Below, one piece after another: positions 12,431-22,038 of a DNA stretch of 64,000 nt (within the stretch, counting starts at the first letter, position 1; every line of letters begins with the position of its first letter). The notes below the pieces were generated by a model, which saw only the letters and a list, made by a program, of their open reading frames with translations, was not told the origin of the DNA and did not search any database. The translations under genes and the position numbers were made by a program. Source of the DNA: Neovahlkampfia damariscottae. Its lineage: Eukaryota; Heterolobosea; Selenaionea; Neovahlkampfiida; Neovahlkampfiidae. The stretch covers positions 1 through 64,000 of the forward strand of contig JABLTG010000031.1 of NCBI GenBank assembly GCA_016618085.1, given 5' to 3'.

Positions 12431-12618
12431 TTTTTGTTGTTTTTGTGTGAATCAATTTGATTGGGTAGTTAAATCAAATTTTAAAAAGAAATTTGTACCT
12501 CATCAAAACTTGTTGAACAAAACAGAATATTAAATATCAGTTGGTTGGAAGGTTCATTTTTCAAACATTCAAATGATAAATGATGTGATGACATAGAATT
12601 TATTCATTTTGATGAAAA

Positions 12619-14695
12619 TTACAGGAAAATTCCTGAAGTCAATTCATAGAAACTGATTTTACCATCAATATTATCATCTAAATCTTTGAAACATCTTTCA
12701 TATGAAAATGTTTCTTCTTCAAACAAATAAGTCAGTAATTTCTTCATTTCTATATCATCCAAGTATCCATTTTTGTCTTCATCAAATTGATCAAATAACC
12801 TTGCACTTTTTTTTAATAATTTCAGTTTCAATTCGAAACCTAACAATTTATTGGTTGGTAAATTTTCCCACCAAATCAGGAAATTTTGAATTGAAACTTT
12901 CTCTTCGTACTCCTCTTTATATGATAAATACCTGATAAAAACTTCAACATCTTTTTGAGAGTTATGTACTTCTAAATGAGAAAATATTTTTTGTAATTCA
13001 TTTCTGTGCAGAAATCCTTCTTCAATTTTTGAAAATGATTCTAAAATTCCTAAGAGTGAATCCTTGTCTTTTGGAATCTTTTCTTCATTAAAAAACTTAT
13101 CTTTCATCAATGGATATAAATTCATTATGGTTTCAATAGTTTTTAAAATATGATTTAAGTCTTTTGATAAGAGATCTTGATCATCTGGTTTCAATAAATT
13201 CAAAGCCCAACAAGTAGCAAGATTGGTTGTATTCATCTGATTTGACGATGAATTTGTTGCAATTTTTTCAAATAAACCAAAAAGTTTGAATATAGTGTTT
13301 CTTCTAATCAAAGATAGTTTTTGAATGATTGACAAAAAATGTTGAGATTGGTTTTCATCACTTTCATTTATTGGATACTTTAAAAAATCGGAATAAAATT
13401 TAAAGGTGAATAAGGGATCTGGTAGTTCTCTAAAGTATAATTTTAACAAGGATGCAGTTGCATTCACTGTTATTTCATCTTTTTTGATTGATGAAAAATT
13501 TCCTGAATCGATCAAATTTTTCAATTGGAATATCTCATGATGGTCACCATTTATCCGAAAGATACCATTTGAATCAACACCAATTTCTTCTAATAAAGAT
13601 ATTAAAAACTCAATGGCGTCTGGTATTTCACCAATTTGATCTTTTCTTAACATTAAATCTTCTAAATTAACACCAAAAATTTGGTTTCTGTATTTTGGTT
13701 CAATGTATTTTGGAATGTTAAATGACTTGATTTTTTGTTTCATTTTGTCATCTAATGATGAGTTATTGTTCAATAATAAAAATGTCTTGATAAATTGATG
13801 ATCAATGGAATGTGAAATTAAATAAGAAAGATAATCATCAGTATTATCATAATTAAATTGTAAATTCTCAATCAAATTGATGCTAGAACCTTTTTTAACA
13901 TACCTTCAAATGAATTTAGAATAAATTTTGATCACTTTTTATGATGACTTTCAAATTCAGAAATTTTTTCCAATCCATTTGAATACAAAACCATCATTTC
14001 ATTCAGAATTTTATTCAAAGAATTCAGTATAATAACTTTTTCTTCATCGATAAAATGATGGAATTCTTCATATTTTTTATCATTTATGTGGTCAATTTGA
14101 TTTTTTTTAATGTTGAATGATTCTTGAATTTCTTTTGAAATTGATTTTTCTAATGAATTCATATCTTTTAAATTTTGTTCATATTTTTTGCATAATTTTG
14201 AAAGTGATTGATAAATTTTATAATTTTTTTTTATGACTTCACATTTTGTTGTGAACTCTTGTGAGTGTGAAAATACAAGTAGATTGTTTTCAGATTCTTT
14301 TGGAAGACTAACGATTGAATTTGAGCTGACTAAATCCAAACCTAAATCAATTCCTTCTATTTCTTGTTGTAAAAATTTCAACTGATCACCTGATTCACTT
14401 GAAAAAATGGAGATATGTGATCTATTTTTTTTTTTTCCAAATGTTGTTTTTTTTTGAGTTTTTTTTCGATTTTCCACTTGAAAATGATTTTTACAGTAAA
14501 AAAGATCATTTAAAACGTAAAAGTCAGAAAGTTTTAATTTCTTGTGACACGTTGAACACTCTTTTTGGTAAATGAATTTTTTTGTTTACTAAAGCAATTT
14601 TGGTGCATGGATTTATCCTTTACAGTCAACTTTTCAATAGGATACACTGTTTTTAAACAAAGAAAACAATTTTCTTTTTGAATGGATACTTTCAT
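12619..14695 (-). CDS. LIM - coiled-coil - RhoGAP - EF-hand protein
   Basis: Exons 14590-14695, 13936-14560 and 12619-13903 give 671 residues. The N-terminus forms one LIM zinc-finger module: CFLC, then MHQNC, then (after an intron) FKCSTC, then FYCKNH, matching C-x2-C...H-x2-C-x2-C-x2-C...C-x2-H. A long charged helical segment (KKYEQNLKDMNSLEKSISKE) follows and could be a BAR-like or coiled-coil dimer. The RhoGAP domain has GIFRINGD (arginine finger), LLKLYFRELPDPLF and TTNLATCWALNLL. Two EF-hands close the protein: DEDKNGYLDDIE and DDNIDGKISFYE. The protein would couple calcium and cytoskeletal scaffolding to Rho inactivation. It shares a 63-bp promoter with the next gene. The combination of domains is unusual; each domain is clear. 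Confidence 0.87.
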
Positions 14696-14758
14696 TTCCT
14701 TGTTTGACAAACTGGTCAACCAATCACAATTATATTTCTCAATTTGTCGAAAGAAAAG
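14696..14758. promoter_or_regulatory. Bidirectional promoter, LIM-RhoGAP / orphan
   Basis: The 63 bp between two divergent ATGs contain one CCAAT (14720-14724, context CAACCAATCAC) and the AT-rich stretch AATTATATTTCTCAATT. One box appears to serve both genes. Confidence 0.55.
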
Positions 14759-16159
14759 ATGAACTTGGAACAATTGTTAACAAAAATACCTATAAAACAG
14801 AAACATCTTGATGATACACTTTATCCGAATGAATACTCGTTTCAGAGCTTCATAAATCTTTTGAAGTTGGATTTTGAGTTAAAACTGTTGAAAAAAGATT
14901 ATTTTTCAAAATTAAACATTAGTAAAATTGATGTTTTAGGACATACAAAACGCCTGTCCACTATAGATACAAATATTAAAATTTCTTTTGTTGAAGAAAT
15001 TTTCATTGAAGTTTCTGACAAGAGTTCCATCTGTTTAAAGTCTATAGAGTTTAAAGTTTCAAGATTTTTTTATAAAAAAGAAAAGAGTTTTGATAAATCA
15101 ACTTCTGATTATACCTTTAGTTCAGAATTCATTTTTCAAAATGAGAACAAAAAGTTTCATTTTTTCGCAGAAGATGTGACTTCAACAGAAAACATTCACA
15201 TGAAAACAAATTTGATTTCAATCAAACATATTGACGAATGCTTTTTACCAAACTCAAACTATCGGTCAACTTTTGTTGACATTTTTCCAAAAGAAGAAAA
15301 TTTTATTTCTGGAATATTTTATGCAAATTTGACAAATTCAAGTTTTCAAATAGATTGTTTTTCATATGATTGTCAACCTATATTCTTCAAATTTCAAAAA
15401 ATTTATTTCACTTTGTCTAGTGGGATGTTCAAAAGTTTTCAAAATACTTTTGATTGTTGTCATTGTGTTTTTGGAGCCAAAGATACAAACATCACAATCA
15501 CTGAAACTGAAAACGAAATAAAGTCATATGGAAGTTTATACTTACAAGACGAAAATCTCTTCAATGAAACATTCTTGAACGAATTAAATCAAGTATTCAA
15601 ATTACCAAATTATTACAAAAATTTAACAACAAAAATCAGATTTAAAGAGTGTCATACAAAGTATTTAGAAACTAAAACATGTGATATTGACCAAATATCA
15701 ATTCAAATTCGAAAAGGTTTCGAAATGATAATTTTGAGAAAATTTGAATCAACCATCTATCAATTTGAAATAACTGATTTCAAAGGATATAAATACCTCA
15801 CTGCAGAGTTTAAAAATGAAAAATTTGATTTTGGATCATTTGAAATTGTACTTGATTTACTGTTGAATTATTTAGATTTTCCAAAAATACCATCTTTCCG
15901 AGGTCTGGATTTTAATATCAATGAATTTATTGACAAAAAATCAATTCTTAGATTAGAACAAGGAATATTGATCATTCAAACTCGATTGTATAAACAAAAT
16001 GTTCATTTGGTAATACCACTTCATCCAAGAGAAATTCCACAGTTGACCATCTCCAGAGTTTATAATTCTGTCCTTGATCAAAGTATTTACAAAAAATTTC
16101 CAGTCCAATACCAATTCAAGAATGTTGGACAAACAAATATTCAATTCAAATTCATCTAA
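14759..16159 (+). CDS. Uncharacterised protein, 466 aa
   Basis: A single uninterrupted reading frame starts with MNLEQLLTKIPIKQKHLDDT. No family is recognisable. The sequence alternates short beta-like stretches rich in Phe, Ile, Ser and Thr (IKISFVEEIFIEVSDKSS, LKSIEFKVSRFFYKKEKSF). A Cys-rich run DCCHCVF lies near the middle. No signal peptide, membrane segment or low-complexity tail is present, so a soluble beta-rich protein is likely. The absence of introns is unusual here, since most neighbours of this length carry two or more. It shares its promoter with the LIM-RhoGAP gene, which suggests co-expression but not function. The reading frame is clearly coding, with codon use like its neighbours. 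Confidence 0.7.
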   Translation: MNLEQLLTKIPIKQKHLDDTLYPNEYSFQSFINLLKLDFELKLLKKDYFSKLNISKIDVLGHTKRLSTIDTNIKISFVEEIFIEVSDKSSICLKSIEFKVSRFFYKKEKSFDKSTSDYTFSSEFIFQNENKKFHFFAEDVTSTENIHMKTNLISIKHIDECFLPNSNYRSTFVDIFPKEENFISGIFYANLTNSSFQIDCFSYDCQPIFFKFQKIYFTLSSGMFKSFQNTFDCCHCVFGAKDTNITITETENEIKSYGSLYLQDENLFNETFLNELNQVFKLPNYYKNLTTKIRFKECHTKYLETKTCDIDQISIQIRKGFEMIILRKFESTIYQFEITDFKGYKYLTAEFKNEKFDFGSFEIVLDLLLNYLDFPKIPSFRGLDFNINEFIDKKSILRLEQGILIIQTRLYKQNVHLVIPLHPREIPQLTISRVYNSVLDQSIYKKFPVQYQFKNVGQTNIQFKFI

Positions 16160-16166
16160 CAAATTT

Positions 16167-16637
16167 TTATTTTTTTTTGCATGTATTTTTATGACTTTTC
16201 CAATGTCCTCTTTGACAAATTGTTCCATGCAAATATCTTGACTCCAAAGAAGGATGGAATATACTTTCAGAAATCAAAGAACCAAAGAAAAAAAAATGTG
16301 GCAAATGTTCAAAAGTGGGGATTGACATGAAAAAATGTTCTCGTTGCAAAGTAATGTATTACTGTGATGAACAATGTCTTTCTTTCCTGTGTCAAATTGA
16401 ACAACATAACTTTTTACACTGGTAGTTTCATCATTTCCAATAATATGTCCATATTCATTATTATTTGGAAAAGGTCCAAATTTTACAATCTTTTCTACTT
16501 TTGTTCCTATTTTTAATTTGTATTCTGATCCTAAATTTTCAATTTTTTTTTTTTTGAGTTTTGCTTCTAATCTTGCTTCATATGATTATTTCAGCACCAT
16601 TTTCATCATAGATGTACTCAATGTCTGAGTCATCCAT
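16167..16637 (-). pseudogene. MYND zinc-finger gene broken by internal inversion
   Basis: The minus strand begins MDDSDIEYIYDENGAE at 16637. After a one-base frameshift near 16588 it continues as YEARLEAKLKKKKIENLG, then TKVEKIVKFGPFPNNNEYGH and VVQFDTG, to about 16378. The next coding piece lies on the plus strand, about 16228-16377. It encodes KKKCGKCSKVGIDMKKCSRC followed by KVMYYCDEQC, the first two-thirds of a MYND finger. The final third, CQRGHWKSHKNTC, is back on the minus strand at 16217-16167. Flipping about 16218-16377 rebuilds a normal MYND domain. A short inverted repeat, ATTGTTC at about 16219 and GAACAAT at about 16368, plus a shared TGTC, sits at the breakpoints. Its promoter (CCAAT 16660) is intact and shared with the fucosyltransferase. 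An assembly artefact or heterozygous allele cannot be excluded. Confidence 0.75.
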
Positions 16638-16679
16638 CTTCTACTTGTTAAGAAATGAACCAATCAATTAACTCCATTT
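16638..16679. promoter_or_regulatory. 42-bp bidirectional promoter, MYND / fucosyltransferase
   Basis: Only 42 bp separate the two start codons. CCAAT lies at 16660-16664 in the context AACCAATCAATT. This is the shortest divergent gap I found in the window. Confidence 0.5.
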
Positions 16680-18230
16680 ATGAAAGCAAAAACATTGCTG
16701 ACGGCAATTGTAATTCTCTTTACAATGGTATTTATCTACCAATTTTATAAAACACATAAACTTAAAGAAAAAAAAAGAATTGTTGTTGTTGTTCATCAAA
16801 CAACAATTAATCAACCAAAATTACCACAACCAAAAAAGTATCCAATTCCTGGTGAAAAAAATATTATATGGTGGTTAAGATTTCAAGGACATCCTTTTAC
16901 AAATTTTGAAAAATATAAAAAATGTAAAAATCCGAAAGCTAAAAGTAAAAAAAAAAGTTAAAATTAATTTTTCGAACCAGGAGATTATGAAAAAGATCCA
17001 GTCATTATTGTAATACCACCAGATCAAAAAGATATTTATTCAGAACCTGAAATGTATGATAAATTAACTCAACATGTTCGTGAATGTGATGTGAATTGTA
17101 TTTGGACCAGAGATTGGAATAATAAAACATTGAAATATGCAGCAGATGCATTTATATCACCAAAATATCCAGTAATTGATGAAACTATCCCATTTAAAAA
17201 ATTTTGTAAAAATCAAAAATCAGTTCTTTTTACTGGTGAAAATTTGAATAAGAATGACTTTAAAGAAAAATTTGACATTAATATTTATTCAAGGTCTGAT
17301 GGAGATGCTTATGTAGGTTATTTCGGTTATAATTTATTAGAGAGACCTGTAAAGAAAAAAAGAAATGATATTTTAGTTTCCGCTTACATTTCAAATTGTG
17401 ATTACAGAGTTTCATCTGATAGGTTGAAAATAATTAAAGAATTGAAGAAGTATATTAAAATTGACGTTTTTGGTAAATGTTTTAATGTCACAGAACCGAA
17501 GGAATTGATGCATTTAGACTATGCAAAGAGAAAAATTGAGAATATTGCAAATTATAAATTTCATTTGGCATTTGAAAATAGCAAAGATAATGGATATATT
17601 AGTGAGAAAATTTGGCAAAGTTTTCATGCAGGTACAGTTCCTATTTATCTTGGAGCACCAAATATTCGGAATTATCTCCCAAAACAAAATTCTGCATTGA
17701 TTGTGGACGAATTTCCTTCAATTGAAAATTTGGCAGAAGAAATAAAGAGACTGGGGACCAATGATAAAGATTATAAAGATATGTTTCAATGGAGACAAAA
17801 AGTTGATGACACATTTTTGATTGTTCAGGATTATGATTGTCTGAGAAGTTCTTGTAAAGTTTGTCAAACTGTAGCTGATTTTCTGGACCGAGAAAGAGTT
17901 GAAACAATGAAACCAAAAGAATTTCATTTCTATGTGAGGCCATTGAACATGTACAGATACAAAATTATTTTTCCAAAACAACCAATGACATTGAAATCTT
18001 TGATGGATGATTTGTATGAATTATTCAAGAATCATCAACCAAGATGGCTTACATGCACAACTAAAAACTTTAGAAAATACAGAGATTTTAATAATGTTAG
18101 AGTTAAAATTGCCAAAATTGTCAAAAGTCAAGGGAATTATCACCAAAGAATAATGGAAGATGGAATTGATTCAAATGAAAAATTGAAGAAATTAAAATCA
18201 GGTGAAAAATTGGAAGTCATTTTTATTTAG
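16680..18230 (+). CDS. GT10 alpha-1,3-fucosyltransferase, type II membrane
   Basis: Exons 16680-16944 and 16981-18230 give 504 residues. An N-terminal anchor (LLTAIVILFTMVFIYQFYK) marks a Golgi type II protein. The catalytic region has the GT10 donor-binding signature: FISNCD-like AYISNCDYRVSSDRLKII, KFHLAFENSKDNGYISEKIW, AGTVPIYLGAPNIRNYLP and SALIVDEFPSIENL. These are the motifs that bind GDP-fucose in alpha-1,3-fucosyltransferases. A C-terminal extension of about 100 residues ends GEKLEVIFI and is shared with the second GT10 gene at 47752. It looks like a small beta-grasp or ubiquitin-like fold (inference). It would fucosylate N-glycans or surface glycans. The acceptor is not predictable from sequence. 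Confidence 0.9.
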
Positions 18231-18250
18231 AAATAAATCATCTTCGAAAC

Positions 18251-19540
18251 TCATTTTTTGTATTCAATAATATATTCACCCTCTGATCTGATGATTGTTG
18301 AAACTTCATTGGTTGGATGAAATTCATTTTCCAAGAATTCAAACAATTTCGAATCTTTGTTCCAATTTCTAGTCATAAATGATTGAGATTGTGATAATGA
18401 TTTGTTAATTTCAACATTTAAATTTTTTGTTTTTGTTTCAGTTGAAGTAAAACTGACAACAAAATTATCGCGTTGCGTTTCACAAAATAAATTTGATAGA
18501 TTTATCAAGTTGTGTATCATCATTGAACCTTCAAATTCTATGTAATGATTCACTTCCTTTTCATTTTTTTTGGTTATTGTTCCTAATTTTGATATCTGCA
18601 AAAAAATGTGAAAAATTTTTTTTTTTCCTACGGTCAATGAATGAACAGTCCCGTATAAAAAAGCACCAGGTGATAAAATTTGTGGTACATCATATGATAA
18701 TTCATCCTTTATACATTTATTTAATAAGAAATTGAATAAAGATTGAACTCTAACTTTCCCTGAAAAAATTAAACTTCCTTTTAATGTTCTAGGAAGAATT
18801 AGTCAAATAATCAATATTATAACTGTTCATATTGTATATTAGATAATTTAAATTCATCTTTTAATAGAGAAGATGGATTACTCAAAATAGCAGTGATTCT
18901 TTGAAGACTACAAATTCCAGGTGTTAAAAACAAAACTGATATTTGATCATTTATGTAATAAAAATAAGGAATTTCACAATTTTTCAAACAATTATATATA
19001 GATCTAAATGCTTCATGCCATAATTTTATCCTATTCAAAAAAATTTCTTCTTCTTTTTGATAATATTTTAATAGTTTTTCTGATAACAATTCAGAAGGAT
19101 GTTGGTAATATAACATTGATTTCATGAATTCTGAGTAAAGTTTTGGTGATATTGATTCATTTACAGTTTGCTATTTTTGTTTAATTTTTTAATTTTCTCA
19201 CTGTGCTATAACCAGATTCTGATAAATCAGAAGGAACATCTATATCTTGAACGAAAGATGTTAATCCAACACTTTCTGATAATGAATTAATATGATTTGT
19301 CCAGCTAAATGAATGTTTTGAAGTGAATTTTACTTTTGTTTTTATTGTCCAATCCACAGGAATTTCATCAAAAACAATTGAATTTTTTTTTTTTTTTTTG
19401 AGTGGTGTTTTTACATCTATTTTTGTTATTTCTGATTGTACATCAATTTCGGTATCATTTGAATTTAAATTATCAGTTGAATATTTTTGTTTCAATTGAA
19501 TTTTGTTCACCACCACTCCTTCAAAATTTTTTCTCTTCAT
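18251..19540 (-). CDS. DONSON: DONSON / Humpty dumpty replication-fork protein
   Basis: Four exons, split by introns at 19171-19201, near 18790-18824 and near 18600-18635, encode about 395 residues. The N-terminal basic segment leads into IPVDWTIKTKVKFTSKHSFS, the hallmark DWT..T...F.S...F.W of DONSON. Then SMLYYQHPSELL matches the LxYWxHP motif, and IPYFYYINDQISVLF matches the CPYFY...F.VLF block. GKVRVQSLFNFLLNK and QILSPGAFLYGTVHSL complete the family pattern. DONSON helps load the CMG helicase and stabilises replication forks in metazoa and plants. The start at 19540 lies 10 bp from an ATTGG box. The gene is convergent with the fucosyltransferase, with 20 bp between stops. Confidence 0.85.
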
Positions 19541-19632
19541 ATGGAAATTAATATGATTGGTTGAAATTATTCCGAGGAGAATAAATTTTCACTTTTTGAC
19601 CACTAAAATTTTCCGCAAAAAAAAAGAATAAT

Positions 19633-19995
19633 TTAAGGTTTATTTTCAGTACTTAACTGTAATAGTAGCTCTTTGAACGAAGGCAAGATTCGGTTCTCTG
19701 TTACTTTTGTTTTTGGTGATTCTCTTTTTTGTTTTTCTGCTTTTGTTGCAGTTTGATTAAATGGGATCGTTTGTTCAACGTCAAACATAATAAAAGGTGA
19801 TTTTACTTTGGATTTATATTTTCGTTGAGCGTGGTATGGCCATCTTTGAATCCCTGAAAAGAAGTCAAAAAAAAAAAAAAAAACGAAACCATGTTTTTTA
19901 CATAGGAGAGATAATTCATGAACTGACAATCCCATTAATGAAGCCGCGTATGCTTTTGGATAATCAGCGTACTTTAAAATTTCTTCAACGTCCAT
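19633..19995 (-). CDS. Small RWP-RK-domain protein
   Basis: Two exons separated by an intron of about 40 nt with a long T run. The spliced protein reads MDVEEILKYADYPKAYAASL, then MGLSVHELSLLCKKHGIQRW and PYHAQRKYKSK. This matches the RWP-RK DNA-binding motif, in which an A..LG.....LK..CR..GI helix precedes RWPxRK. Here the signature is RWPYHAQRK with a two-residue stretch between RWP and RK. The remaining 50 residues are basic and Thr/Lys-rich. RWP-RK proteins are transcription factors in plants, algae, Dictyostelium and other protists. At about 108 residues it is much smaller than the plant NLP or RKD proteins. The reading at 19995 uses the first ATG; an upstream TTG is not a credible start. 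Confidence 0.72.
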   Translation of the reverse strand: MDVEEILKYADYPKAYAASLMGLSVHELSLLCKKHGFVFFFFFDFFSGIQRWPYHAQRKYKSKVKSPFIMFDVEQTIPFNQTATKAEKQKRESPKTKVTENRILPSFKELLLQLSTENKP

Positions 19996-20258
19996 CGCCA
20001 AAGAAGAAAAGAATTATAATATTCCTCCAATGAAAGAGCACCTTTTAAGTGTTGACAAATCAAGTCCATTTTTCCTAAATTAGCTCAGTCCATACTTTCA
20101 GTTTAAGAGAATTTCCGTTTGGCATCCTTTTCAAGAAAAACAACAATATTTCCAAACTTGGGAAGCAAGATGTCAACGAAAATTTATGGTTAATACACAA
20201 TAAAGTGGTTTGTGCTATGCCATGATTTGGAATAACAAGATCTTATAAAACATAACAT

Positions 20259-20735
20259 TCATTTTCTTTTTTGAACGTACAACTCATTGTAGGTTGAGAC
20301 TTCACATTTTTTTCGAAGAAAATCAACTTCAGGTAGGACTAAAATAACAACTTCTACAGTTGTATAAACAATATTTCCTGTCATCATATGACCTCCGATG
20401 GTTGTTCCTCTATTATTAGCGGCGCTCATATGCAAATGAGTTCCAAAAATTGATAAAGTTCCAGAGAGTGAAGTTATTTCATGAAATTCAGGTATAATAG
20501 TTGAATTTGAACGGTTTGCGAATCTTAAAGATAAAACTTTGACAGAACCTGAACAAGAAGCAATAGAAGCAGCTGTTATATTTTTTTCTTTTATAAAATT
20601 CTGTAAAAAGGAAAGAATGTCTTTGTTTGGAGGTATTCTCATTGCAAAAAAATATCCATGTGATTTTTCAACAGTACTGTGTTGTGTTTGAACAAACAAG
20701 ATCATACAGATCAGCACCAGCAAAAGCAACTTCAT
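20259..20735 (-). CDS. Secreted PPC/DUF296-domain protein
   Basis: A single exon gives 158 residues. A clear signal peptide (MKLLLLVLICMILFVQTQHS) precedes a PPC (DUF296) domain. The domain contains GYFFAMRIPPNKDILSFLQN, then SIASCSGSVKVLSLRFAN, SLSGTLSIFGTHLHMSAANN and GGHMMTGNIVYTTVEVVI. These correspond to the trimer-forming core with the conserved G.HLH...A and GGH...G residues, where a metal could bind. PPC domains are usually cytosolic in bacteria or fused to AT-hooks in plants. A secreted or ER-lumenal form is unusual. A potential N-glycosylation site (NRSNST) fits the secretory route. The ligand and role are unknown. Confidence 0.8.
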   Translation of the reverse strand: MKLLLLVLICMILFVQTQHSTVEKSHGYFFAMRIPPNKDILSFLQNFIKEKNITAASIASCSGSVKVLSLRFANRSNSTIIPEFHEITSLSGTLSIFGTHLHMSAANNRGTTIGGHMMTGNIVYTTVEVVILVLPEVDFLRKKCEVSTYNELYVQKRK

Positions 20736-20863
20736 CTATAAAAAAGTAATGATTGGTTGAAAAAAATGTGAAACGTGACCGCATTACTTCCAGTAAATTA
20801 TTCATTTTTGAACGTAGAATATTTTCAATTTTGACAATACACCAATCATCATTCGTTTTGATC
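20736..20863. promoter_or_regulatory. Divergent promoter, PPC protein / ArfGAP-C2
   Basis: This 128-bp gap has two CCAAT boxes, one facing each gene: ATTGG at 20752-20756, about 17 bp from the PPC start, and CCAAT at 20842-20846, about 18 bp from the ArfGAP start. It is the clearest case of one box per gene. Confidence 0.6.
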
Positions 20864-22013
20864 ATGTCATCTCTTAATGTCCACGAAACAAACAGTTATT
20901 TCTATTTTGATTTTCCAGAAGAGATACTGGAGCAAGAAGGAAATGATAAGTGTGCTGATTGTGATGCACCTTCTCCAACATGGGCTTCAAAAAATTTAGG
21001 AGTATTAATTTGCTTAAAATGTTCAGGTAAACAAAAGTATCAATTAATCAAGAACAAAGGTGTACATAGGAATTTAGGTTCACATATTTCAAAACTCCAA
21101 TCCATTTTTCTTGATACCAAATGGACAGAAGAGAGTATAAAAATTTTTGAACAAAGAGGAAACGCAAAAGTGAATGAAATACTGGAATTTCATTTGAACC
21201 AAAATGAAGATGGAAACCCTACATATTTTAAAAAACCTGATGAAAATGCAACAGTGTAAAAAAAAAAAAAAAAAAAATGTTTACAAAACTTCTAGTGAAG
21301 AAAGACAGGCATTCATAGAAAACAAATATGTTCACCAAAAATTTAAAGAAAGAAAATTAGATGAAGAAAATGTTATTACTTACATTGAGAGACAATACTC
21401 TGATTCAGATGAAGAAGAAACAAAAACCGAAAATAAATTTCTAGGGATTGGATCCACACCAGAAAGAAAGAAAAAACCCTCAATCATTGGGAAAATTGGA
21501 AAAATTTCTGAGAACTTTAAAAAACCAGATACCAAACAAAAGAAAAAAATTCGACATGATCGACAAATGTCCTATGATATTGGTGCAATTCCAACTACAA
21601 CAATCGAAACTGTCAATAAAGATCAAGGAATGGTGGAATATAAAGGAATTTTAAAAATCAAACTATTTGGTGCTGCAAGGTTAATATCTAAAGAATCTCA
21701 TTGTAATGCATTTTTTATATTCAAAATTGGCTCTCAAAATGTCCAAAGTAAAATTGTGAAAAAATCAAATTCCCCATATTACGAGAAAGAAGAATTAATG
21801 ATTTGTATGAATTCAAAAGATGATCCTTTATATATTTCTTGTTTTGATAAAGTCACTTTTAAAGATAGATTGGTTGGAACTGCTGTTACTTTAGTGGATG
21901 ATTGTTTTGAGAACCCTGGAAGTATCAAAGATTATTCATTGAATTTGATAGATCAAAAAAAAATAACAGGAACTGTTGAATTCAGTACTTCTTTTGAATT
22001 ATTTAAACATTAA
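20864..22013 (+). CDS. ArfGAP with C-terminal C2 domain
   Basis: Exons 20864-21026, 21060-21255 and 21296-22013 give 358 residues. The ArfGAP zinc finger reads CADC, then 16 residues, CLKC, and SGVHRNLG once the first intron is removed. This is the C-x2-C-x16-C-x2-C-x4-R pattern with the catalytic arginine. An acidic and basic linker (ERQYSDSDEEETKTENK) follows. The C-terminal C2-like domain starts GILKIKLFGAARLISKESHC and contains FFIFKIGSQNVQSKIVKKS and VTFKDRLVGTA. The usual calcium-binding Asp residues are poorly kept, so lipid or protein binding without calcium is likely. The plant ZAC/AGD family has the same order. The second intron contains a run of about 20 A. It is convergent with the subtilase gene, with 25 bp between stops. 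Confidence 0.88.
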
Positions 22014-22038
22014 ATTAAAAGAGAAATAAAAATCATCT

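Noticed and set aside
20085-20110. TAGCTCAGT, as in a tRNA D arm
   Set aside because: No acceptor stem, anticodon loop or T-arm (GTTCGA-type) lies within 80 nt on either side.
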